Positions 1 to 5,560 of a stretch of 9,282 nucleotides of DNA are shown in pieces (the stretch's first letter is position 1; every line of letters begins with the position of its first letter). Under the pieces are notes generated by a model, which was not told where the DNA came from, did not search any database, and saw nothing but the letters and a program-made list of their open reading frames with translations. The stretch covers positions 1 to 9,282 of the forward strand of contig CACZNW010000102.1 in the NCBI GenBank assembly GCA_902782595.1. Direction: 5' to 3'. This DNA comes from an uncultured Methanobrevibacter sp. (GTDB lineage: Archaea; Methanobacteriota; Methanobacteria; Methanobacteriales; Methanobacteriaceae). Both the position numbers and the translations under genes were made by a program.

Positions 1-127
1 AATATGAACAATGGTGATGGTTGAAATGAGCATTCGTTTGTATTCCTTTAGTGGTGTTTAGGAAGAGAATGTTCATTTGTTTTAAAAGAAATCTTATTTT
101 TATAATGAATTATTTATTGTGATAATT

Positions 128-616
128 ATGAGTGAAGTTAAAGAATTAATAGAAAAATTTATTGAACTTGATGATGGCCTAAACGAAAAAATCGAAGCTT
201 ACCTGGAAACTTCCGATGAAATCGACGATGCATTTGAAGAGGAAAATCTTGATTTGCTAACCGAATTAGGTGAACTCTACCATGAAATCGAACATAAAGT
301 ATTCAACGAAGAGTTCATTATAGTCTTCAACAATACCGATGAAGAAAAGGAAGTTGTCGCTTTGATAATCAGTGATGAAGAAGACGAAAGTGAAGAATTT
401 GTCATACCTGTTTTCACAGACCAACAGGAAGCGGACACCACAATCAAGGAATTTAAAGAACAGTTTGGAGATGTGGAATTCGAATGCGAGAAAAAAATCG
501 GCAGTGAAATAGTAGCCGACCACATTGATGATGAGGATTTCATCGGACTGGCAGTAAATGCACCTCAATGGGATTTCATGTTATCAACTGAAGAAATACA
601 CGACTGCAGTGAATAG
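128..616 (+). CDS. SseB-like domain protein (paralogue 1)
   Basis: The 162-residue product is strongly acidic. Its N-terminal half (residues 1-60) is rich in Glu/Asp and probably helical. The second half carries the signature of the SseB N-terminal domain family: IPVFTD at 93-98, then Glu at 101, and near the C-terminus D-x-x-F-x-G followed by hydrophobics and Asn (about 136-144). E. coli SseB is known only for an effect on serine sensitivity, so the family tells little about biochemistry. There is no signal peptide or membrane segment, so it is probably cytoplasmic. I prefer the ATG at 128 to the in-frame GTG at 119, because GTGAT (119-123) looks like the ribosome binding site four bases before the ATG. 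It is first of three tightly packed SseB-like genes; only 2 nt separate its stop from the next start. Family call fairly firm, function unknown. Confidence 0.75.
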   Translation: MSEVKELIEKFIELDDGLNEKIEAYLETSDEIDDAFEEENLDLLTELGELYHEIEHKVFNEEFIIVFNNTDEEKEVVALIISDEEDESEEFVIPVFTDQQEADTTIKEFKEQFGDVEFECEKKIGSEIVADHIDDEDFIGLAVNAPQWDFMLSTEEIHDCSE

Positions 617-618
617 AT

Positions 619-1062
619 ATGAAACTCAAGGATTACCAGGATTATCAGGAAAAAAACGTTAAGGCATCTAAAAGCCAGCTGAAAGAATACATTCAAATCT
701 ATGCAGACATGGTAAAGAAGCTTAAAAGCGAAGACGGCATTGAACTTGAAGCTATTAAAAAAAATATCCGGAAAACCTATCCGAGAGAAATTTACTTTAC
801 ACTGGTTGATGAAACGGACAAACCCGTTAAATTCACATTAACCGATACAAGTAAAGAATATATAATTCCAATTTTTACCGATATGAGAGAATACGCAATA
901 GGCAGTGCCAAAATATCCGAATTATTCCTGGATAAACTTGATTTAAAGGTAATTACTCCCAAAGATATTTCTCAGATTGCTGAAAGTGATGAATACTTTC
1001 AGGGCTTTGTAATAAATCCCCACTCACAAAACTTCAACATGAACAGGAACGGTGATTTTTGA
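619..1062 (+). CDS. SseB-like domain protein (paralogue 2)
   Basis: This 147-residue protein has a lysine-rich, probably helical N-terminal region (1-55), unlike the acidic one of paralogue 1. An SseB-like domain follows: IPIFTD at 83-88, REY at 90-92, and a C-terminal D-x-x-F-x-G segment running into INPHSQN (132-138). The 'INP' ending is typical of SseB-family domains, and this copy keeps the family pattern best of the four in the window. The ATG is preceded by a GTGA-type ribosome binding site (609-612) lying across the end of the preceding gene. Its TGA stop shares one base with the ATG of the next gene, so the three genes are very probably co-transcribed and translationally coupled. The specific role is unknown. 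Confidence 0.75.
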   Translation: MKLKDYQDYQEKNVKASKSQLKEYIQIYADMVKKLKSEDGIELEAIKKNIRKTYPREIYFTLVDETDKPVKFTLTDTSKEYIIPIFTDMREYAIGSAKISELFLDKLDLKVITPKDISQIAESDEYFQGFVINPHSQNFNMNRNGDF

Positions 1063-1325
1063 TGTATATCTGTCCGACAATCGGCGAAGATCATGAAAAA
1101 GACTTCCTGGTATGGGGGAGTCTTGATGACTTTAAAATTATTGTTTTTTCAGATTCAGATGAATATAAAAAAGGCATTGAATATCTGGAACTGGCTGACT
1201 ATACACCATGTGAAGTGTCAGATGAACTGTTTAGAGAACTTGCAAAAAATGATGAAGCATTCAGCGGACTGATTTTAGACATTCACAGTCAAAATAAAAT
1301 AATATCAAAAGAAGAGTTACTCTGA
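1062..1325 (+). CDS. Short SseB-like protein (paralogue 3, minimal domain)
   Basis: This 87-residue protein seems to be a cut-down version of its two upstream neighbours. IVFSDSDEY (27-35) stands where they have IPIFTDxxEY, and D-x-x-F-x-G-L-I-L-D-I-H-S-Q-N (64-78) matches the C-terminal motif of paralogue 2, including HSQN. The N-terminal extension of the others is missing, and the conserved Pro and Thr of the IPxFTD core are lost, so it is the most diverged copy. I start it at the ATG at 1062 because GGTGAT at 1051-1056 lies five bases upstream; a TTG one codon earlier (1059) is less likely. The start overlaps the preceding stop (TGATG). The 3' end overlaps the convergent gene by 9 nt, inside a perfect inverted repeat. 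Confidence 0.68.
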   Translation: MYICPTIGEDHEKDFLVWGSLDDFKIIVFSDSDEYKKGIEYLELADYTPCEVSDELFRELAKNDEAFSGLILDIHSQNKIISKEELL

Positions 1326-1333
1326 CTCTTCTT
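1309..1333. terminator. Perfect 9-bp inverted repeat at a convergent gene junction
   Basis: AAGAAGAGT (1309-1317) is repeated as its exact reverse complement ACTCTTCTT (1325-1333) around a 7-base loop. It covers the stop codons of both convergent genes (TGA at 1323-1325 on plus, TAA at 1319-1317 on minus). A T-rich tract follows on the plus side (about 1334-1350). It could act as a two-way termination or RNA-stability hairpin. It could also be a by-product of Glu-rich C-termini coded on both strands, since each arm is also Glu/Leu/Ser codons. Archaeal termination depends mainly on U-tracts, so the hairpin role is uncertain. Confidence 0.35.
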
Positions 1334-1592
1334 CATCTTCTTTTATAAGGTTTATATTGTAATATTTATATCTATAAGACATTTTAAATCCGGACATGAC
1401 TTCTCTTTTTGGCCGTTTTCTAGGTTTTATATTCGGACCGTTCATGTCTTTAAATTTTTCCTGATGAGGTTTAGCTAAATTTTTATTTTCTCGAATATAT
1501 TGAGAATTTCTATGACGGGAATGAGGAGATTTATACATTCTCTTTCTAAGCAGGCGTCTGCTACTTGAAACTCGCCTTAACACGTTAATCAC
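1317..1592 (-). CDS. Small, highly basic hypothetical protein
   Basis: I do not recognise this 91-residue protein. The first two thirds are crowded with Arg, Lys and Ser (for example RRVSSSRRLLRKR near the start and RKRPKR around residue 60). The last residues are acidic (KEDEEESE). There is no cysteine, membrane segment or signal peptide. The charge pattern would suit binding to nucleic acid or to an acidic partner, but that is a guess. A GTG at 1592 lies directly against the TAA of the upstream small gene. A second GTG at 1583, four bases after a GTGAT stretch (1592-1588), is an equally good start. With the upstream gene it forms a two-gene minus-strand unit between SseB-like genes. Its 3' end overlaps the convergent SseB-like gene by 9 nt. 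That it is a gene rests on fit between neighbours and uninterrupted length. Confidence 0.5.
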   Translation of the reverse strand: MINVLRRVSSSRRLLRKRMYKSPHSRHRNSQYIRENKNLAKPHQEKFKDMNGPNIKPRKRPKREVMSGFKMSYRYKYYNINLIKEDEEESE

Positions 1593-1784
1593 TTATCTTC
1601 TGTTTAAATTTTTGGTTGCTGATTTATCCAAAGTAGCTTGTATTTCATCAATTCTCTCAACTACTACTTTAATGGCTTGTTCACCTTGACGAGTAGGATT
1701 TATTCCCTGTTCTACAAGTAATGCATCCCTTATATCTCTTAATCTGTCAATTGAATCGATTTTCATAATAGTACTATAAAACAT
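1593..1784 (-). CDS. Small hypothetical protein, mostly helical
   Basis: This 63-residue protein has no family I can name. Residues 7-54 show regular spacing of Ile/Leu/Val with Arg/Asp/Glu (MKIDSIDRLRDIRDALL, then IKVVVERIDEIQATL), suggesting two amphipathic helices around a GINPTRQGEQ turn, and the tail is basic. The ATG at 1784 has a good ribosome binding site (GGGAGG about 8 nt upstream on the minus strand), which decides against the internal ATG at 1766. It is transcribed away from msrAB across an 80-nt shared upstream region and leads directly into the basic protein gene, with no bases between stop and GTG. A small helical protein followed by a very basic one could be a toxin-antitoxin-like or DNA-binding pair, but no motif proves this. 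Confidence 0.6.
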   Translation of the reverse strand: MFYSTIMKIDSIDRLRDIRDALLVEQGINPTRQGEQAIKVVVERIDEIQATLDKSATKNLNRR

Positions 1785-1864
1785 TGGATTTTCCTCCCTT
1801 AACTATTATATACTTTATTCGAGGTCATAAAAATATTTTATGTTTAACGACAAAATTAATAATT
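1785..1864. promoter_or_regulatory. Divergent promoter region between msrAB and a small-gene pair
   Basis: The 80 bases between two divergent starts hold a TATA-like ATTATATAC at about 1805-1813, placed for a plus-strand start near 1835 and a leader of about 30 nt before msrAB. AT-rich sequence at 1828-1840 reads on the minus strand as AAATATTTTTATG and could serve the small-gene pair. No transcription start is proven; placement relies on the usual 25-nt TATA-to-start distance in archaea. Confidence 0.4.
1826..1842. repeat. Perfect 7-bp inverted repeat, candidate operator upstream of msrAB
   Basis: CATAAAA (1826-1832) and TTTTATG (1836-1842) are exact reverse complements around ATA. The repeat lies directly downstream of the likely msrAB TATA box, about where transcription would start, which is where an archaeal repressor would block initiation. 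In such AT-rich DNA a repeat like this can also occur by chance. Confidence 0.3.
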
Positions 1865-2749
1865 ATGTTCGTCAGACAACAGGTTATCTATCTTGCCGGA
1901 GGATGTTTCTGGGGTGTTGAAGCATTCATTTCCAGGCTTAAGGGAGTCAATAATACAGAGGTTGGTTATGCCAATGGTCATGACCTTGCACCGACTTATG
2001 AAAAGGTTTGCAGCGGCAAAACAGGTCATGCTGAAACCGTTAAAGTAACTTACAACCCTCAAATCATTTCTCTTGATTGCATTCTGGAGAATTTTTTCAA
2101 GATTATTGACCCATATGTTAAAAATCGACAAGGTCAGGATATCGGTACACAGTATCGCACAGGCATTTACTGGCAGGAGGATTCGCAAAAAAGTACTGTT
2201 GTTGATTTCTTAAAATCAAGGCAAAAGTTATCCTCCAAAAGGATTGTAGTTGAGGCTCACGGCATCGGTAATTTTTACCCCGCCGAGGAGTATCATCAGA
2301 AGTATTTTGAAAAGAATCCTGATGGTTACTGTCATGTTGATTTAAGTTTAATAGATGATGAAGAATTCGGCCATCTGACCTGTCGGGAGTATGAAATAAC
2401 ACAGCTTTCTTTAACAGAACCTGCCTTCAGCGGCAAGTATGATGATTTTTTTGAAGATGGTGTATATGTGGATGTGGTTGACGGTGAAATTTTGTTCTCA
2501 TCACAGGACAAATTCGATTCAGGATGCGGATGGCCTGCATTTTCAAAACCCATTTCAGAAGACGTTATTATTAAGCACAGGGATTTTTCACATGGAACAA
2601 CCAGAATTGAAGTGAGAAGCGCCAAGGCAAATTCCCATTTGGGCCACGTGTTTCATGACGGACCAGGAGGCAGTGAAAGATACTGCATCAATTCAGCGGC
2701 CTTGAAATTCATTCCAAAAGATGAAATAAATAAAGATTTAAATGATTAA
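1865..2749 (+). CDS. msrAB: Fused peptide methionine sulfoxide reductase MsrA-MsrB
   Basis: This 294-residue cytoplasmic repair enzyme should reduce both S- and R-forms of methionine sulfoxide. The MsrA domain (about 7-160) has GGCFWG with nucleophile Cys14, YANG (35-38), TGHAE (53-57), the PYVKNRQGQDIGTQYR block (83-98) and NFYPAEEYHQ (136-145). Cys156 in GYCHVD is the likely resolving Cys. The MsrB domain (about 185-284) has KFDSGCGWPAF with likely recycling Cys221, HLGHVFHDGP (258-267) and RYCIN with catalytic Cys274. The two CxxC pairs that bind structural zinc in many MsrB proteins are absent (YVDVVDGE and RSAKANSH stand there), so this is a zinc-free type. I start at the ATG at 1865, which puts GGCFWG at the usual distance; the in-frame TTG at 1784 would add an unlikely leader. 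It overlaps or nearly touches the next SseB-like gene, so the two are probably co-transcribed. Confidence 0.95.
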   Translation: MFVRQQVIYLAGGCFWGVEAFISRLKGVNNTEVGYANGHDLAPTYEKVCSGKTGHAETVKVTYNPQIISLDCILENFFKIIDPYVKNRQGQDIGTQYRTGIYWQEDSQKSTVVDFLKSRQKLSSKRIVVEAHGIGNFYPAEEYHQKYFEKNPDGYCHVDLSLIDDEEFGHLTCREYEITQLSLTEPAFSGKYDDFFEDGVYVDVVDGEILFSSQDKFDSGCGWPAFSKPISEDVIIKHRDFSHGTTRIEVRSAKANSHLGHVFHDGPGGSERYCINSAALKFIPKDEINKDLND

Positions 2750-2765
2750 GAAGAATAATAATATA

Positions 2766-3161
2766 ATGAAATTGGAAGAAATCTCAAATCCCGAATTTAA
2801 AAATTATATCAATCTTGCATATATGCAGGGTGAAAACAATAACCATGAGGCAATTTTAAAAATAGAAAGTGACATGCAGGAATACATTCAAAATCATGAA
2901 TTCATAATCTCTGTTGAAGACAATAGTCCGGTTAAGATTCCTTACGGCAATGACGGTGAATATGTAGTTCCTGTTTTTACAGACAAAAGGGAATATACAT
3001 TGGGCATGCAGTATTTCTCACTGAATGTGATGGATGAAAATAAGGAATGCATTATTGAAAAACTTGATTACTTTAAAAAATTAAAACAAGATCCTAATTT
3101 CTTAGGATATCTTGTTAACATCAGCTCTGTCAGTTATATCATCAACACTGACTTAATCTAA
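2766..3161 (+). CDS. SseB-like domain protein (paralogue 4)
   Basis: The product is 131 residues from the ATG at 2766. An in-frame ATG at 2742 would add eight residues and overlap msrAB by 8 nt; it gives an Asn-run N-terminus (MIKKNNNI) and neither start has a clear ribosome binding site. The SseB-like signature is VPVFTD (68-73) with REY (75-77) and G80, then D-x-x-F-x-G-Y-L-V-N (109-118). REY-x-x-G is shared with paralogue 2, so those two look closest. Coming 16 nt after msrAB, it is probably in the same transcript. That hints at a role under similar conditions, but nothing in the protein shows redox chemistry (a single Cys, at 95). The stop overlaps the convergent Mrp-type gene by 9 nt. 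Confidence 0.72.
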   Translation: MKLEEISNPEFKNYINLAYMQGENNNHEAILKIESDMQEYIQNHEFIISVEDNSPVKIPYGNDGEYVVPVFTDKREYTLGMQYFSLNVMDENKECIIEKLDYFKKLKQDPNFLGYLVNISSVSYIINTDLI

Positions 3162-4127
3162 AAATTCTTTTTTGATATCGGCTACGATTTGTCTAAATCT
3201 GACTGACACTTCATCCTTAGGGTCAAGTACTGATATGGTTGCATCATTTAAAGGAGACTGAGAAACACTTTCTTCAATCGGCAAATCACCCAAATAAGTT
3301 ATTTCCATCTCTTCGGCAAACACTTCCCCATTTCCTTCGCCGAAAATGTGTAATTTTTCACCGCAGTGAGGACAGATATAGTAGGCCATATTCTCAATAA
3401 GCCCGATTTTATCTATATTCATCAGTTCAACCATTTTCACACATTTAAGCACGTCTTCCTGTGATACAACATTAGGTGTGGTAACCATCAATACCAAATC
3501 AGCATCCGGAATGGTTTGAAGAACGGTTAAAGGTTCATCTCCGGTTCCCGGAGGATTATCTATAATCAGAAAGTCAAGCTTGCCCCAGTGAGCGTCAGAA
3601 ATTAACTGTTTAATTGCACCAGTTTTTTGAGGACCTCTCCAGATAATGGGTCTGTCAAGACTGTCAATTAAAAATGCCATGGACATTACCTTTAAACCGC
3701 TTGGAGCTACAACCGGGAAAATTGAATGTTTATATTGCTCTTTTCTTGATTCAATTATTTCACGCTGCTCATCATCAGTTAAATCTTTTCCGGCAAGGTC
3801 TCCTTCAACAATGTTTTTAAACGCATCAAACTGATACTGGTTGAATTCCTCTTCAAGCATGTCAATTCCAAGCATTTTTGGAATGTTTGGTCCATGAATA
3901 TCGGCATCCAAAATACCTGTATTATAACCCATGGCCTGCAGGGTTTCAGCAATGTTTGCTGCAACTGTAGATTTACCGACTCCTCCTTTTCCACTCATTA
4001 CAACGATTTTATGTTTAATCTGACCCAGATTCCTAGCTAATCTTATTTCCTGTTCAATCATTTGTCTTTGTTGTTCGGGTGTCATCTGACCCCCGTGACC
4101 ATGATGTCCGTGACCATGTTCCGGCAT
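3153..4127 (-). CDS. Mrp/NBP35-type iron-sulfur carrier ATPase with His-rich N-terminus
   Basis: This 324-residue P-loop NTPase belongs to the Mrp/NBP35/ApbC family, cytosolic scaffolds that bind a [4Fe-4S] cluster at a dimer interface and pass it to target proteins. Visible motifs are the deviant Walker A GKGGVGKST (46-54), DADIHGPNIPK (74-84), DNPPGTGDEP (190-199) and the cluster-binding C-x-x-C at Cys252/Cys255 (ICPHCG). The first 13 residues carry five His (HGHGHHGHG), an unusual metal-binding-like tail. The segment at about 92-135 is longer and more charged than I expect for a minimal family member. The ATG at 4127 is chosen because AGAGGTGAT (4140-4132) lies four bases upstream; the GTG at 4136 is part of that site. 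The binding site abuts the TAG of the upstream flavoprotein gene (11 nt between genes), so the two form an operon. Confidence 0.93.
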   Translation of the reverse strand: MPEHGHGHHGHGGQMTPEQQRQMIEQEIRLARNLGQIKHKIVVMSGKGGVGKSTVAANIAETLQAMGYNTGILDADIHGPNIPKMLGIDMLEEEFNQYQFDAFKNIVEGDLAGKDLTDDEQREIIESRKEQYKHSIFPVVAPSGLKVMSMAFLIDSLDRPIIWRGPQKTGAIKQLISDAHWGKLDFLIIDNPPGTGDEPLTVLQTIPDADLVLMVTTPNVVSQEDVLKCVKMVELMNIDKIGLIENMAYYICPHCGEKLHIFGEGNGEVFAEEMEITYLGDLPIEESVSQSPLNDATISVLDPKDEVSVRFRQIVADIKKEFLD

Positions 4128-4138
4128 TAATATCACCT

Positions 4139-5470
4139 CTAACTAAATTTTTTACTTACTTCTTCAACAGCAAGGATTAACGGATCTGTAACCATTGATA
4201 CAGGAGGCGCATAAGCAAATTCCATATTGCTTAAATCAAAGCATGTTAAACCTTCAGTAATGGCAAGTGTCATTGTATCAATTCTTTCGGCCACCCTTTC
4301 TTCCGCTATGATTTGACATCCTATAATAGTTCCGTTTCCATCACAGATAACTTTAATATCCATAGGTTTCGCATTCGGATAATAACGTGCTCTTGTAAGT
4401 GCCTGCACCTTTTGAACTACAGGCCTGATACGGTTTTGCTGAGCAAAACTGGTGGTGTAGCCTACAGCACCAAATTCCAATTTACCCACTTTAGAAACCA
4501 TTGAATTCAAGACAGGATTGAATCTTGATTTTTTGCCGCAGATTGTACGTGCCAATGTTTTTGATTCACGAACTGCAGTAGTACCCAACTGGGAAATTGT
4601 ATTGGAACCGAGAATTAAATCTTTGGATTCAACACAGTCTCCGACAGCATATATGTCTTCGACTGAGGTTTCCATTCTGTCATTTACAAGTATTGCCCAT
4701 CTTCCAATTTCACATCCTGCCATTTTCGCAAGATCCAGTTCCGCACGCACACCTGTTGCCATGATAACCATGTCGGCATCATAGATTTCCTCATCTCCGA
4801 AGCATGCCTTTTCAACCTTTCCGTCACCGATAAGTTTAGTGATAGGTTTTCCCAAAACAACTTTGATTCCTTCCATTTCCAGGTACTGAACCAAAATATC
4901 TGACATGTCCTTATCAAGAGACCTTGGAACAATTTGAGGTAACATTTCACTTAAAATAACGTTAAGTCCCTGTTTTTTAAGAGCAAAAGCTATTTCTATT
5001 CCTATTAAACCGGCCCCGGTAACAATTGCACTTTCAGCGGTTTGCATTGCTTCCTGTACTTTAATACCGTCATCTATATTGCGGATTCTGAATACTCCTT
5101 CCAAATCAACACCCTGCATTGGAGGTACAAACGGATTGCCTCCGGTTGCAAGCACCAGTTTATCATATTTTAAAACAGTATCTTTTCCATTCTTTTCATA
5201 TGTTACTGTTTTTTTACCGGAATCAACTGCTGTCACTTCCACTTCAGTAACAACATCGATATCTTTTTTCTTATAGTCTTCAGGAGTTCTCATGACAATA
5301 TCATCAAAGGATTCTATTGTACCTGACAATACATAAGGAATGGCGCACGGAGAATATGCCACTTTATTGTCCCTTGTGAGAACTGTTATTTCTATGTCTT
5401 TGTCGAGTTTACGAATATTTGAAGCTGTTGAAATTCCACCAGCTCCTCCACCTACAATTACTACTTTCAT
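4139..5470 (-). CDS. Pyridine nucleotide-disulfide oxidoreductase, CoA-disulfide reductase/NADH oxidase type
   Basis: The 443-residue flavoprotein has the full family layout: FAD-binding GGGAGG at 7-12, a single redox Cys42 in YSPCAIPY, an NAD(P)-binding GAGLIG at 152-157 with Glu175 at the end of the next strand, the second FAD motif YAVGDC at 274-279, and a C-terminal dimerisation domain (about 325-443) with YAPP at 420-423. A lone active-site Cys rather than CxxxxC is typical of CoA-disulfide reductases, NADH oxidases and NADH peroxidases. The enzyme could therefore reduce CoA disulfide or polysulfide, or remove O2 or peroxide, using NAD(P)H; sequence alone does not decide which. The oxygen-defence reading suits an anaerobe but is inference. 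It is the first gene of an operon with the Mrp-type gene and is divergent from the acetyltransferase-like gene. No strong ribosome binding site precedes the ATG. Confidence 0.9.
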   Translation of the reverse strand: MKVVIVGGGAGGISTASNIRKLDKDIEITVLTRDNKVAYSPCAIPYVLSGTIESFDDIVMRTPEDYKKKDIDVVTEVEVTAVDSGKKTVTYEKNGKDTVLKYDKLVLATGGNPFVPPMQGVDLEGVFRIRNIDDGIKVQEAMQTAESAIVTGAGLIGIEIAFALKKQGLNVILSEMLPQIVPRSLDKDMSDILVQYLEMEGIKVVLGKPITKLIGDGKVEKACFGDEEIYDADMVIMATGVRAELDLAKMAGCEIGRWAILVNDRMETSVEDIYAVGDCVESKDLILGSNTISQLGTTAVRESKTLARTICGKKSRFNPVLNSMVSKVGKLEFGAVGYTTSFAQQNRIRPVVQKVQALTRARYYPNAKPMDIKVICDGNGTIIGCQIIAEERVAERIDTMTLAITEGLTCFDLSNMEFAYAPPVSMVTDPLILAVEEVSKKFS

Positions 5471-5560
5471 TTTAACAAAACCATTAATGATTTATAACAT
5501 AAATATATATGATTAAAAACATATAAAAAACTAACTATCAACTACAGTTTGGGTTAAAAA
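5471..5560. promoter_or_regulatory. Divergent promoter region
   Basis: This 90-base AT-rich spacer separates two divergent starts. CATATAAAAAA (about 5519-5529) is a good TATA-like element for the plus-strand acetyltransferase-like gene, leaving a very short leader. AAATATATATG and TTATAAC (about 5493-5512) could serve the minus-strand flavoprotein gene. Neither start is mapped. Confidence 0.4.

Noticed and set aside
1..24. Plus-strand tail NMNNGDG ending at TGA, possible end of an upstream gene
   Set aside because: Seven codons are too few to support a gene end.
1..76. Minus-strand frame from an ATG at 76, open to the window edge, with a NHHH stretch
   Set aside because: Only about 25 codons are visible, there is no ribosome binding site, and nothing in it is recognisable; open by chance is likely.
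266..568. Minus-strand frames of 88-100 codons opposite SseB-like paralogue 1
   Set aside because: Poor protein composition (Ser/Phe-rich) mirroring Glu/Lys codons of the real gene on the other strand.
1784..1864. N-terminal extension of MsrAB from a TTG at 1784
   Set aside because: It would add 27 residues before the normal MsrA start, covers the promoter region and overlaps the divergent gene's start codon.
1856..2625. Minus-strand frames of 94-110 codons inside msrAB
   Set aside because: They lie opposite a firmly identified enzyme and show no recognisable motif.
4313..5276. Plus- and minus-strand frames of 63-88 codons inside the flavoprotein gene
   Set aside because: Shadows of a full-length, motif-complete enzyme.
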